59,752 nucleotides of DNA from positions 1 through 59,752 of the forward strand of contig JAUNIS010000013.1 of the NCBI GenBank assembly GCA_030523325.1, written 5' to 3'. This DNA comes from Phascolarctobacterium sp. (GTDB lineage: Bacteria > Bacillota > Negativicutes > Acidaminococcales > Acidaminococcaceae). A program made the position numbers and the translations under genes. A model generated the notes under the pieces. It had not been told where the DNA came from. It saw nothing but the letters and a program-made list of their open reading frames with translations, and made no database searches. Shown here one piece after another: positions 1 through 8,257 of the stretch. How positions within the stretch are numbered: position 1 is the first letter of the stretch; each line of letters opens with the position of its first letter.

Positions 1-60
1 GGATTTTGCTTCGCAAAATCCAACCTCCACTCAGCACTTCAGCACTATGAACTATGAACT
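1..60. repeat. Tri-loop hairpin plus low-complexity tract (composite intergenic repeat)
   Basis: Bases 1-21 form a perfect 9-bp stem (GGATTTTGC / GCAAAATCC) around a TTC loop. It is followed by a tract built from repeated CAGCACT and ATGAACT words. The same composite (hairpin with a 3-nt loop beside a tract of this kind) recurs at many intergenic sites in the window, in both orientations. No coding potential is visible. The window edge may cut the element. Confidence 0.7.
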
Positions 61-65
61 AAAAA

Positions 66-111
66 ACTGAGGTTCAGCACAGTTAGTTTATTTATGGGTT
101 TGTGATAAAAT
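66..111 (+). promoter_or_regulatory. Palindromic activator-type promoter, copy A
   Basis: ACTGAG (66-71), six bases, CACAGT (78-83), then exactly 22 bases to the -10 box TAAAAT (106-111). No TTGACA-like -35 is present. The layout matches copies at 3614, 17259, 20164 and 31283, which suggests a dimeric activator bound next to RNA polymerase. It serves the lipoprotein gene starting at 162. Confidence 0.65.
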
Positions 112-161
112 GATATGAGTAGAAGTGTTTTCGTGTAATTTTGTTAGGAAAGGATAAGACT

Positions 162-962
162 ATGAAGAAGGGGTTAGTTATGGCTGGTTTATTCGCAACG
201 CTTGTAGGTTTGTTTTCCAGTTGCAGTGCAGGTCCGGAAAAACCTAAAACACCCAAGCCAAAACCTATTGCCGAAGGATTACTCTGGATTTCCTGGAGCT
301 CGGGCGGTGGTATGAATGGTGGTAGATACGAAAATAAAATAGAAAACGAAAATGGTAAATACCAAGTGATAATTCACGACCAACCGACTCATGATGCTAA
401 GCCAAAAATTACTACCGTTAAGGTAACGAAAAATGATTTAGACGCGCTGTTCAAACATATCGAAAAGAATTACACTTATAAAAAATGGGATAGCTTTCCT
501 CGTTCAGAATTGATAGCTTTGGACGCCCCAACTAGTCACGTTAGCATTGCTTTACGTAACAAGGAAGGTAGGCTTGTAACCTACGGTGTATCTGACACTA
601 AAAAGTTTCCCAAGGGTCAAAGTGCAGTTTTATACGACGTGCGTCAATTTATTCAATCCTATGCTGCGAAAAATCCTCAGACTTTTTCTATAGTGCGAAC
701 TGGTTTTGACGGAAATCCACAGGCTGAGCATTTAGAGATTGATAATCCTGGTATGGTTCGCTATAGTGCGGATAAAAAATATCGTGACCCCAATTATCTT
801 AATTCGGCTAAAACCGGCGGACGCTTTGACATTAAATATGTTTTTTACGGACGTATTCCCGGCGAAACAAAAATGCGTTTCACTGCTCAGAACATGGTGA
901 AACCGATTGAGTACAAGGTTGTCGTTGACAAGGAATTTAATTTGACCGTGGAAAAATTATAA
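162..962 (+). CDS. Putative exported lipoprotein of unknown function
   Basis: The protein is about 266 residues. The ATG at 162 is preferred over a TTG at 141 because AGGAAAGG (146-153) lies 8 bases upstream of it. The N-terminus is a lipoprotein-type signal (MKKGLVMAGLF..., Cys in LFSSC near residue 17), followed by a Pro/Lys-rich linker (PKTPKPKPIAEG). The mature part opens with a Ser/Gly-rich WISWSSGGGMNGG segment and has no domain I recognise. It is transcribed from the palindromic promoter at 66-111 and is followed after 24 bases by another exported protein gene, so the two probably form an operon in the cell envelope. Function is unknown; the lipid anchor is inferred from the lipobox-like Cys. 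Confidence 0.7.
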   Translation: MKKGLVMAGLFATLVGLFSSCSAGPEKPKTPKPKPIAEGLLWISWSSGGGMNGGRYENKIENENGKYQVIIHDQPTHDAKPKITTVKVTKNDLDALFKHIEKNYTYKKWDSFPRSELIALDAPTSHVSIALRNKEGRLVTYGVSDTKKFPKGQSAVLYDVRQFIQSYAAKNPQTFSIVRTGFDGNPQAEHLEIDNPGMVRYSADKKYRDPNYLNSAKTGGRFDIKYVFYGRIPGETKMRFTAQNMVKPIEYKVVVDKEFNLTVEKL

Positions 963-986
963 TCAATATTTTTTAAGGAGATAAAA

Positions 987-1883
987 ATGAAAAAAACTTT
1001 GCAAATTTTATGTGCTGTAGCTCTTTTAAGTTTGCCATTAAGTGTTGATGCCAAAAATCGTATTCACGTTGATTATGTCATGGACGAGGTCGCATCTGTC
1101 GTGACCGATAAACCGACTATGGATCGCACTCGAAATATCGAAATGAATTATGGTGTAAAACCTATGAGTAGCGACGCAGCTATGGCTGAGCTTGCTAGTT
1201 TCCTCGACCTTGACGAAGACGGCAGAACTCCTGGTGGAATTAAACTCAATTTTGATATCGAAGGCACGGAAATCCTTAAGATTACTAAAAATAATTGCGA
1301 AACCGTTACTCTTGTTAGAGCATTCGAGGACAGAGGAAGCCACATAGCGACATATGGACGTTGGGCTGTTGGTCAATATACGGGCGAGCTTTGGAAATAT
1401 GACGTTATAACTGACAGTTATAAAAACGAGCTTATCGGCGTGCTTCCGTTAAGAGGTGATATTTTTACTACTGCTGACGATAAAAAAGCTATAGGTATAG
1501 TTTACGACTGCGATCCTTACGAGGCTTGGGCCAATGATCCGGTTGCAGAAGTTGATATGACTGTTTACGGAACAGGTAAGGACCATTGGAGCACTCCTGG
1601 TGTGGAGGACGTTCTTGTTTTTGCAGCTAATGGCAGTGCAAAGGTTTCTTTTACATCTGGTTATTGGGATACAGAACGCAATATTTTTGTTCCTCAGTCA
1701 ACGATGTATGCGACCAATTTAAAAATGGGTGAATGCGTGCATGTTTGGTTTGAAGGAGCAGAGGGAATGCCAAAGTTCGCCATTGTTGTAGAGCAGGGTG
1801 ACGAACAAGCCATTTATCCGCTCACTTATAATGGAAAAGGCGGAAGAAGAGACCCGCACTATTTGGTTGCACCCAAAGGATAA
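987..1883 (+). CDS. Exported protein of unknown function
   Basis: This 298-residue protein starts with a Sec signal peptide (MKKTLQILCAVALLSLPLSVDA, cleavage expected before KNRIH). The ribosome binding site AAGGAG at 975-980 supports the start. The mature part is acidic, with many aromatic residues and no motif I can assign. It lies 24 bases after the lipoprotein gene and ends before a strong bidirectional terminator, so it is the last gene of a two-gene operon. A periplasmic location is inferred from the signal peptide. The function cannot be named. Confidence 0.7.
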   Translation: MKKTLQILCAVALLSLPLSVDAKNRIHVDYVMDEVASVVTDKPTMDRTRNIEMNYGVKPMSSDAAMAELASFLDLDEDGRTPGGIKLNFDIEGTEILKITKNNCETVTLVRAFEDRGSHIATYGRWAVGQYTGELWKYDVITDSYKNELIGVLPLRGDIFTTADDKKAIGIVYDCDPYEAWANDPVAEVDMTVYGTGKDHWSTPGVEDVLVFAANGSAKVSFTSGYWDTERNIFVPQSTMYATNLKMGECVHVWFEGAEGMPKFAIVVEQGDEQAIYPLTYNGKGGRRDPHYLVAPKG

Positions 1884-1921
1884 TTTTTATGAATCGTCGC
1901 TAAAATTTTGCGTAAAGGAAA

Positions 1922-1960
1922 AGGCCATCACGAAAAACGTGATGGCCTAGATTTTTTTTG
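1922..1960. terminator. Bidirectional intrinsic terminator
   Basis: An 11-bp perfect stem (1922-1932 with 1938-1948) around an AAAAA loop is followed by a run of eight T. It sits between two converging genes and probably ends both transcripts. Confidence 0.85.
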
Positions 1961-1968
1961 CTTAGAAA

Positions 1969-2397
1969 TTATTTTTTCGGAGCTTCTTGGGGCGGTTTAA
2001 CAGGTGCAAATGCGAAGTTGATGATTTTGTTTTGCGGGTTGAACAAATATGTGATAGCAACAACTTTTTCTTTAGAGAAAGAACCAACATATACTACGCG
2101 GTCGCCATCGTTAAAATGTTCGAATGCACGGAAATTGATTTCTTTAGCATCACCGAGTTGTGCTTTGATCTTGCTTTGGATATCTTTGAAATTAGCTTCG
2201 GTAATTTTGTCTTTCAGTTCGGGAGCAAGGTTAGAAGCTGCGGATGCGAAAGTAACTTCGGTTCCGGTTACAGCTGCGGTGAAAGCTTCAGCAGCTCTTT
2301 GATCTTTAGTAAGGATAGAGCCCTCGCCTGCTGCGGAGCAAATAGCGGAGAAGGACATAGCACCAGCAAGAGCCATAGCGGTTAAAATTTTTTTCAT
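1969..2397 (-). CDS. Small exported protein, possibly DUF3887-like
   Basis: The protein has 142 residues with a clear signal peptide (MKKILTAMALAGAMSFSAICSA-AG). On the coding strand GAGGTAAT lies just upstream of the ATG. The mature part has a helical first half (KDQRAAEAFTAAV, FKDIQSKIKAQLGD) and a beta-rich second half (RVVYVGSFSKEKVVAITYLFN), the general layout of small DUF3887 or NTF2-like exported proteins. That assignment is a guess from pattern. The C-terminus is Pro/Lys-rich. It converges on the preceding operon and shares its terminator. Function is unknown. Confidence 0.7.
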   Translation of the reverse strand: MKKILTAMALAGAMSFSAICSAAGEGSILTKDQRAAEAFTAAVTGTEVTFASAASNLAPELKDKITEANFKDIQSKIKAQLGDAKEINFRAFEHFNDGDRVVYVGSFSKEKVVAITYLFNPQNKIINFAFAPVKPPQEAPKK

Positions 2398-2681
2398 GCT
2401 TGATTACCTCATTTTCTTTAATTCTTAATGCTTAATAGAGTTTTTACTCTCAGATGATAAAAACAACAACTATTCATATCAAGAAGATTATATTCTAAAT
2501 TTATTTAGAATGCAAGGAAATTATATGCTAAATTTCTTCAAAAAACAAGCGTTATTTAAAAATGTTTACTGACAAAAGACAAGTCTTACATAAAATTTAA
2601 AAATGTTTATGAGGGACGCACTTGAAAAACTTCGTGGAAATGTTACAATGGTTACACAATCATAAAACGGAGGATTCAACG

Positions 2682-3560
2682 ATGAACCTTGAATTTTTGA
2701 GAAAATATTTCATGATTACGTTAGGGGCACTTCTTATTACTCTGTCTATTAACTGCTTCTATGTTCAACATCATTTTGTCAGTGGTGGCATGTCCGGTGT
2801 GCAAATGATTCTCTATTACTTGTTCAATTGGCATATGGGCGTCACAGGTATTTTGTTGAATATTCCTCTGTTTATTTTGGCCTATATTTATCTTGGCAAA
2901 AGGTTTGTGATAGATAGCTTGTACGGAACCATTATTGTTAATGTTTTCTTCGAAATGACCGCTTTTCTCGCTAAGGAAACGTACGTACAAAACCAACTTT
3001 TGAGTGCAATAGCTGGTGGTGCAGTATTTGGCGTGGGCTGTGCACTTCTATTTAAAGAGGATGCTTCTACAGGTGGTAGTGATATCGTACAATTTCTCAT
3101 TAATAAATTCCAGGGCATTAGCATTGGGACAGCAGGGATGCTCATCAATATCGTAGTAATGACGGTTTCGGTATTCCTTTTTGGATTAGAAAAGGTTTTG
3201 TATTCCTGCATTAGTTTTTATGTTTTGTTTAAGACAATAAACGCCTTTATGGATGGCTTCGATTTCAAGAAAAACTTTTTTATCATCAGCGACCATTCTG
3301 AAGAACTTGCGAAAGCGATTATTAAAGAAGTTGGTCGCGGAGTAACTTACCTTCACGGAACTGGTGCGTATACTGGTCAAGAGCGTAAGATTATTTTCGT
3401 AGTTGTAAAGCTCAAACAAGTGGCTCAGATTTCACGCTTGATCAAAGAAATTGATCCTCTTGCTTTCGTAATTATTCATGATACATCCGATGTATTTGGC
3501 AGAGGCTTCAGCGTTGGGTTACATGCAAGTGCCGAGGAAGCAAGAGCACAAATCAAATAA
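2682..3560 (+). CDS. YitT family membrane protein
   Basis: The protein is about 292 residues when started at the ATG at 2682, which has GGAGG 8 bases upstream; a TTG at 2622 lacks a ribosome binding site. The N-terminal ~200 residues form five or six hydrophobic helices with Gly-rich loops (GGMSGVQMILYYLF, GGAVFGVGCALLFKEDASTGGSD), typical of the YitT/DUF161 family. The last ~80 residues are a soluble DUF2179 domain (TYLHGTGAYTGQERKIIFVVV, HDTSDVFGRGF). Family members are often annotated as possible transporters, but no substrate is established here. It is a single-gene unit closed by a terminator. Confidence 0.88.
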   Translation: MNLEFLRKYFMITLGALLITLSINCFYVQHHFVSGGMSGVQMILYYLFNWHMGVTGILLNIPLFILAYIYLGKRFVIDSLYGTIIVNVFFEMTAFLAKETYVQNQLLSAIAGGAVFGVGCALLFKEDASTGGSDIVQFLINKFQGISIGTAGMLINIVVMTVSVFLFGLEKVLYSCISFYVLFKTINAFMDGFDFKKNFFIISDHSEELAKAIIKEVGRGVTYLHGTGAYTGQERKIIFVVVKLKQVAQISRLIKEIDPLAFVIIHDTSDVFGRGFSVGLHASAEEARAQIK

Positions 3561-3574
3561 TCATTTTGCTTTTT

Positions 3575-3600
3575 ACCGCCCATAACATGGGCGGTTTTTG
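3575..3600 (+). terminator. Intrinsic terminator after the yitT-like gene
   Basis: A 9-bp stem (ACCGCCCAT 3575-3583, ATGGGCGGT 3587-3595) with a 3-nt loop, then TTTT. Confidence 0.85.
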
Positions 3601-3613
3601 TATTTATAGTAAA

Positions 3614-3659
3614 ACTGAGGTCAAACACAGTTTAAATACAATTTCTTTTTTGATAAAAT
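3614..3659 (+). promoter_or_regulatory. Palindromic activator-type promoter, copy B
   Basis: ACTGAG (3614-3619), N6, CACAGT (3626-3631), 22 bases, -10 box TAAAAT (3654-3659). Both half-sites and the -10 are identical to copy A at 66. It drives the nucleoside hydrolase gene and probably the nucleotidase after it. Confidence 0.65.
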
Positions 3660-3700
3660 AGAATAGAATTCTTTTAGACATTTTTAAGGAGGTATATATT

Positions 3701-4927
3701 ATGATAAAAAAATATTCTGCATTATTAGGCGCATTCTTAACTGCTATGAGCTTTAGCCTTGCTCAACCAATGGAAATTGCTGAGGCCGCACAAGAGAGCA
3801 CAAAAATTGTTGCGCCCAAAGCTCCCTTTGTTTATAAAAAAGATTCTCCTAGCTGGCAAGCTTTTTGTCAAAAATATAAATTGAATCCTGAAGCAAAGGG
3901 CAAGAGAGTCATTATGGACTGTGACCTGACGTATTTGAACGACGACTTTTTTGCTCTGATGGAGGTTTTAAAGCTGCATCAATATGGCTTCATTAAATTA
4001 GAAGGCATCTCCATTGTTGGTGCTAATAATATCGTAGCAGCTTGTACCTTTGAAACATTATCCACTCTTGAAGCATTGGGCTATCGTGATATCCCTGTTT
4101 ATATGGGTACGGACAAGCCGTTGAAAGGTTTTAAAAATCCTGAAGAAATTAAAAAGAATGTAGGCAAACTGGGTTACCTTGGGACTTATATGCATCTTGG
4201 TAACTATACAAAGGATTGGAAGAGCAAGGCTGCAAGAGAAAACGCTAAAGGCATTGATTTCCTCACACCATCAACTTTAGAAGTGGAAGATAAGGACGCC
4301 ACAACATTTATGCTTGAAACAGTCAAAAAATATCCTGGCGAAGTGCAAATTATTTCTTTAGGCGGTCTCATGAACGTCGCAAATGCAATCAAAAAAGATA
4401 CTAGCTTTGCCGAAAATTGTGCTGGTATTATGATTATGGGCGGTGTGTTCGATACTCCTGGCGAGATGCTGAACAAAATCGAAATTAACTGGTGGTATGA
4501 TCCGGCAGCCGTAAATATTGTTTCTAATGCCAAATGGAAGAAGATTATGATTCTTCCCCATGATGCAGCAACATATTGTCGTAAAGATTTAAACTTCGTT
4601 GATAAATATGCTGGAAAATATGAGTCCAATATTGTCAAACTTGTCAAACGTGATTTGCCGAAGGCCCAAACTTACATGCCTGAGACTGCTTTGGAATTTT
4701 TCTGGGATCCGATTGCAGTAGCTGCTTTGGTATATCCTGAGATTATTACCAAGAAAGAGGTTAGACATTTTGCTGTTCAAGAAAATTGGGGCTATGGTTA
4801 TGGCAATACCTTCCATTGGCCCGAGGGACAGGCTCCTAGTGGTGTAGGCAAGGGAGAGATTATCCTCGCAGTAGACGGCAAGAAATTCTACGACTTTATG
4901 ACGGACCTGCACACACTTGAAGACTAA
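3701..4927 (+). CDS. Exported nucleoside hydrolase-like protein (IUNH family)
   Basis: The protein has 408 residues; AAGGAGG lies upstream of the ATG. A signal peptide (cleavage near IAEAA-QE, residue 30) exports it. From residue 69 the chain resembles inosine-uridine nucleoside hydrolases: IMDCDLTYLNDD (Asp 73, 75, 81, 82), LSLGG-type segment LGGLMNVANA, IMIMGG, and INWWYDPAAVN, which matches the family's NxxxDPxAA segment. The usual Ca2+-binding motif DxDxxxDD has two extra residues here, so activity or substrate may differ. The family splits nucleosides into ribose and base. Immediately downstream is an exported 5'-nucleotidase, so the pair could convert nucleotides to bases outside the cytoplasm. 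Confidence 0.8.
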   Translation: MIKKYSALLGAFLTAMSFSLAQPMEIAEAAQESTKIVAPKAPFVYKKDSPSWQAFCQKYKLNPEAKGKRVIMDCDLTYLNDDFFALMEVLKLHQYGFIKLEGISIVGANNIVAACTFETLSTLEALGYRDIPVYMGTDKPLKGFKNPEEIKKNVGKLGYLGTYMHLGNYTKDWKSKAARENAKGIDFLTPSTLEVEDKDATTFMLETVKKYPGEVQIISLGGLMNVANAIKKDTSFAENCAGIMIMGGVFDTPGEMLNKIEINWWYDPAAVNIVSNAKWKKIMILPHDAATYCRKDLNFVDKYAGKYESNIVKLVKRDLPKAQTYMPETALEFFWDPIAVAALVYPEIITKKEVRHFAVQENWGYGYGNTFHWPEGQAPSGVGKGEIILAVDGKKFYDFMTDLHTLED

Positions 4928-4982
4928 AAATAAATTAACAATTAATAGTGGGTAACTCATAATTTTTCTGTTGGAGATTATT

Positions 4983-6581
4983 ATGAAATTCAAAAAAATT
5001 TTAACTGGTTTAGTTCTCTCTTCTCTTTTGGTATGTTCTAGTGCTTTTGCAGCCGATCTTTCTAAATTAATTATCATTCATACCAACGATACTCACGGTT
5101 TTGATCAAAGAGCAGACGGAATCAATGGTATCGCTTGCATTAAAGAATTAAAAGACGATTTTACGGAAAAAGGCTATGACGTTCTTCTTGTTGATGCTGG
5201 CGATGCAATCCAAGATAATAATCTTGTAAATATTTCCAAGGGCGCAGTTGCCGTAAAATTGTTTAATGCGGCTGGTTATGACGCAGCGGCTCTTGGCAAC
5301 CACGAATTCGACTATGGTCAAGACGTTTTAGAAGCAAGAATGAAGGAGGCTAAATATCCTTACGTTGCTGCTAATATTATTGTTGAGGCAACTGGTAAAA
5401 CTTATATTAAGCCTGCTACCATCGTTCAAAAAGGCAATGTTAAAGTAGGTATCTTTGGTCTTTCCACTCCTGAAACCATGGTAAGCACAAATCCTAAAAA
5501 CGTTCGCGGTTTAAAATTTTTGGACAACGAGGAGCTTTATAAATGTGCTCAAAAACAAGTGGACGAGTTGAAAGCTGCTGGTTGCGATGTTATCGTTACC
5601 TTGGGGCACATTGGCTCTACAAAAAAAGCTGGCTACGCTACTGCTGAGGATATTATCGCTAATGTAAAAGGTATTGATATTTTTGTAGATGGCCACGATC
5701 ACAAGGTTAAAAATTTTGATAATCCCGGTAGTGCACTCCATGTTTCCACTGGATCATATACTAGAAACATTGGTGTAGTTAAATATCAAAATGGCAAATG
5801 GGTATCAGATGCTTATGCATTTGGTCGCTTCAATAAAGAGGACGATGAATTAAAACGCATTGTCGACGAGGCTCAGAGTCAAGTTGATAAGGCTATGAGT
5901 CAAAAGGTTGCTAAGATTGGCTTCGCTATGAGTGGCGAACGTGTGCCGGGCGTACGTACTAAAGAGATGCCCTTGGGAGACCTTGTTACCGATGCTTTCC
6001 TTTGGCAAGCTCGTCAAGCTAATGTTTTGAGTGGTAAAGAGGTAGACGCTGCTGTGCTAAATGGTGGTGCCATTCGTAAAGGTATTGATAAAGGAACTAT
6101 TACTCGCGGCACTGCTTCTGCAATTCTTCCTTACAATAATCAGTTGTACGTAATTACCGTTCCTGGTGCAGTATTGCATAGTGTTTTAGAAACCTCTACC
6201 TGTGTCACTCCTGAAGAGATGGGCGGCTTCCCACAAGTTTCTGGCATCGAATATGTTTTGGATTCGAAAGTTCCTTTTGCAAGAGGCGAAAAATATGAAG
6301 GCAGTGAATACTACAAACCTGCTAAGCCAGGCAGTCGTTTAGTGATCAAAACTGTTAACGGTAAACCCTTCGATCCTAAAACTGAATACAACATTGTTGC
6401 TATTGAATTCTTATGTAATGGCGGCGATAGTTATGCAGCCTTTATGCCTTACGCAGCGAAAAATTCTCGTAGCATTGGTTATATCGACACCGACGCTTTC
6501 ATGAATTACTTGAAGACTGAGCTTGGTGGAGTTGTGCCAGAAAGATACAAAAAGTCTCAAGGGAGAATTACGATTAAATAA
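4983..6581 (+). CDS. Exported 5'-nucleotidase / 2',3'-cyclic phosphodiesterase family
   Basis: The protein is about 532 residues from the ATG at 4983 (GGAG just upstream; a TTG at 4971 lies inside that site). After a signal peptide (ending SSAFA-AD) comes a metallophosphoesterase domain with all metal motifs: IIHTNDTHG, DAGDAIQDN, GNHEFDYG, LGHIG and DGHDHKV. The C-terminal substrate domain (about residues 310-510) has VLNGGAIRKGI and LPYNNQLYVITV. The length fits the UshA/YfkN/CpdB-type family. It would release nucleosides and phosphate, feeding the nucleoside hydrolase encoded 55 bases upstream. The exact substrate (UMP, UDP-sugar or cyclic nucleotide) is not decided by sequence. Confidence 0.9.
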   Translation: MKFKKILTGLVLSSLLVCSSAFAADLSKLIIIHTNDTHGFDQRADGINGIACIKELKDDFTEKGYDVLLVDAGDAIQDNNLVNISKGAVAVKLFNAAGYDAAALGNHEFDYGQDVLEARMKEAKYPYVAANIIVEATGKTYIKPATIVQKGNVKVGIFGLSTPETMVSTNPKNVRGLKFLDNEELYKCAQKQVDELKAAGCDVIVTLGHIGSTKKAGYATAEDIIANVKGIDIFVDGHDHKVKNFDNPGSALHVSTGSYTRNIGVVKYQNGKWVSDAYAFGRFNKEDDELKRIVDEAQSQVDKAMSQKVAKIGFAMSGERVPGVRTKEMPLGDLVTDAFLWQARQANVLSGKEVDAAVLNGGAIRKGIDKGTITRGTASAILPYNNQLYVITVPGAVLHSVLETSTCVTPEEMGGFPQVSGIEYVLDSKVPFARGEKYEGSEYYKPAKPGSRLVIKTVNGKPFDPKTEYNIVAIEFLCNGGDSYAAFMPYAAKNSRSIGYIDTDAFMNYLKTELGGVVPERYKKSQGRITIK

Positions 6582-6621
6582 ATTATTCTCAACTCATTAC
6601 TAAAAAAATTATTTAATTCTG

Positions 6622-6650
6622 TTGACAAGAGTTTATGTGTGTGGTATTAT
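6622..6650 (+). promoter_or_regulatory. Sigma-A type promoter of infC-rpmI-rplT
   Basis: TTGACA (6622-6627), a 17-base spacer and TATTAT (6645-6650). It starts a leader of about 200 bases before infC. Confidence 0.85.
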
Positions 6651-6656
6651 ATCCGA

Positions 6657-6855
6657 GTAACAAAGCAGAAGCCACTCGCTTCTCACCTTGCGGAACAGTC
6701 TCGACAGGGTTGGATATGATATTTATCGCGGGTGGAATATGTTCTGCCCGCGTTTATTTTTGTCTGTAAATCCTTGTGGATTTCTTTAAAGCGTAGACTC
6801 GGTCGTTACACATCCGGTAGAAGCCGGCTTTAGAAATATTTGGAGGTGAATTGTT
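6657..6855 (+). promoter_or_regulatory. infC leader RNA with transcription attenuator (L20-leader type)
   Basis: The untranslated leader is about 200 bases. It contains a GC-rich hairpin (CGCGGG 6727-6732 with CCCGCG 6747-6752) followed by TTTATTTTT, an intrinsic terminator placed about 95 bases before infC. Firmicutes infC-rpmI-rplT operons are known to be controlled by ribosomal protein L20 binding such a leader and favouring termination. Position and hairpin fit this, but I could not confirm an L20-binding site, so the L20 link is inference. Confidence 0.6.
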
Positions 6856-7374
6856 ATTAGCAAAGAAAGCTTGCGTATCAACGAAGAGATTCGTGCGCGT
6901 GAAGTTCGTGTTATTTCCGCTGATGGTGAACAGCTTGGCATTATGTCTAGCCGCGATGCTTATAAAATCGCACAAGAGGCTCATCTTGATCTGGTAGAGA
7001 TTGCTCCTACCGCGAAGCCCCCTGTTTGTCGCATCATGGATTACGGCAAATTCCGTTATGAACAACAAAAACGTGAAAAAGAAGCCCGTAAGAAACAAAA
7101 AACTTTCGATATTAAAGAAGTTAAGCTTCGTCCCGGTATTGAAGAGCATGACTTCAACGTTAAGTTTAAAAATGCGGTTCGTTTCTTGGAAGATGGCGAC
7201 AAGGTAAAAGTTACTATTATGTTCCGTGGACGCGAATTAAGTCATCCTGAACTTGGCGAAGTGCTGCTCAAAAAAATGGCTGAGCAATTGAAAGATACTG
7301 CTATAGTTGAACGCGTACCCAAACTAGAAGGCAAAAACATGATTATGATTGTTGCGCCTAAACCTGCAAAGTAA
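6856..7374 (+). CDS. infC: Translation initiation factor IF-3
   Basis: The protein is about 172 residues and begins (M)[19 protein letters not shown], the conserved start of IF-3. It binds the 30S subunit, checks the start codon and prevents early 50S joining. The N-domain covers about residues 8-75, and the C-domain contains [20 protein letters not shown]. The start is a rare ATT codon at 6856: GGAGGTG (6842-6848) lies 7 bases upstream, an in-frame TGA lies just before, and no ATG, GTG or TTG fits at this distance. The next in-frame candidate, TTG at 6871, would delete conserved residues. Known infC genes use AUU so that IF-3 limits its own synthesis. It is first in the infC-rpmI-rplT operon. 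Confidence 0.95.
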   Translation: MSKESLRINEEIRAREVRVISADGEQLGIMSSRDAYKIAQEAHLDLVEIAPTAKPPVCRIMDYGKFRYEQQKREKEARKKQKTFDIKEVKLRPGIEEHDFNVKFKNAVRFLEDGDKVKVTIMFRGRELSHPELGEVLLKKMAEQLKDTAIVERVPKLEGKNMIMIVAPKPAK

Positions 7375-7391
7375 TAGAGGAGGATTTAATC

Positions 7392-7589
7392 ATGCCTAAA
7401 ATGAAAACTCGTAGAGCCGCTGCAAAGCGCTTCAAAAAAACCGCTTCCGGCGAATTCAAACATTTTAAAAATTTCAAGAGCCATATTCTCGAACATAAAT
7501 CTCCTGCTCGTAAGAGAAACCTGCGTAAAGCAGCTTTGGTTCACAAGACTGACAAAGAGCATGTTGCAAAAATGCTCCCCTACGCATAA
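7392..7589 (+). CDS. rpmI: 50S ribosomal protein L35
   Basis: This 65-residue, very basic protein begins [21 protein letters not shown] and has [13 protein letters not shown], both diagnostic of L35. Length is normal. GAGGAGG lies 9 bases before the ATG. It lies between infC and rplT, the universal order, with an 18-nt gap after infC. It is a structural component of the large subunit and is presumably controlled with infC by the upstream attenuator. Confidence 0.97.
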   Translation: MPKMKTRRAAAKRFKKTASGEFKHFKNFKSHILEHKSPARKRNLRKAALVHKTDKEHVAKMLPYA

Positions 7590-7616
7590 GCAAGAGTTTA
7601 AAGGAGGAATACTACA

Positions 7617-7970
7617 ATGGCAAGAGTTAAAGTTGGTGTCACCGCACATCGCCGTCATAAACACATTCTGAAACTGGCTAAAGGCTACTATGGTTCCAGA
7701 AGCAAACAATTCAAAAAAGCTAACGAACTGGTTATGAAAGCTGGTTTCTACGCTCATCGCGATCGTCGTGCTAAAAAACGCGAGTTCCGTCGTCTTTGGA
7801 TCGCTCGTATCAATGCTGCAACCCGTGCAAATGGCATGTCCTACAGCCGTTTCATGAACGGTCTTGCAAAAGCTGGTATCGAGATGAACCGTAAAGTTTT
7901 GGCTGACATCGCAATCTATGATGCAGCTGCATTTACTAAACTTGTAGAAGCAGCTAAAGCAGCTCTGTAA
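7617..7970 (+). CDS. rplT: 50S ribosomal protein L20
   Basis: The protein has 117 residues and the family signature [34 protein letters not shown] N-terminus, followed by the helical [21 protein letters not shown] region. It binds 23S rRNA early in 50S assembly and in Firmicutes represses its own operon through the infC leader. AAGGAGG precedes the ATG. It is the last gene of infC-rpmI-rplT and is followed within 15 bases by a strong terminator. Confidence 0.97.
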   Translation: MARVKVGVTAHRRHKHILKLAKGYYGSRSKQFKKANELVMKAGFYAHRDRRAKKREFRRLWIARINAATRANGMSYSRFMNGLAKAGIEMNRKVLADIAIYDAAAFTKLVEAAKAAL

Positions 7971-7983
7971 TTTATGGCTTCAA

Positions 7984-8018
7984 ACACCTGAACCCTGACG
8001 GGTTCAGGTGTTTTCTAT
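7984..8018 (+). terminator. Intrinsic terminator of infC-rpmI-rplT
   Basis: CACCTGAACCC (7985-7995) pairs with GGGTTCAGGTG (8000-8010) over a TGAC loop and is followed by TTTTCTATTTT. Confidence 0.9.
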
Positions 8019-8021
8019 TTT

Positions 8022-8125
8022 GAAAACGTCCATAGCAGGTCATCTACTTTGTCAGCACAGAACTTGCTTTGCAAGTCCTTCTCGCTAGACGTATTAGTTG
8101 TATGCCATCTACTTTGTCAGTGGGA
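8022..8125. repeat. Long palindrome family, copy 1 (partial)
   Basis: The segment begins GAAAACGTCCATAGCAGG and for about 75 bases aligns with the reverse complement of the element at 24857-24983 (shared ACTTGC, TTGCAAGT, CTCGCT and GACGTA blocks). The right arm is missing. Instead the word CATCTACTTTGTCAG recurs at 8041 and 8106. It lies directly after the rplT terminator. Confidence 0.6.
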
Positions 8126-8257
8126 AACACAAAGTATACAGTACTCTTGTTGAGAACAAAGAACGAAATAATTTTTTTGTGATATAATAAAATTCGTTAT
8201 CAGTTAAGGGCTGACAATATCTTAGTTTTTACAAGAATTTGCTTTTTGAGGGGATGA

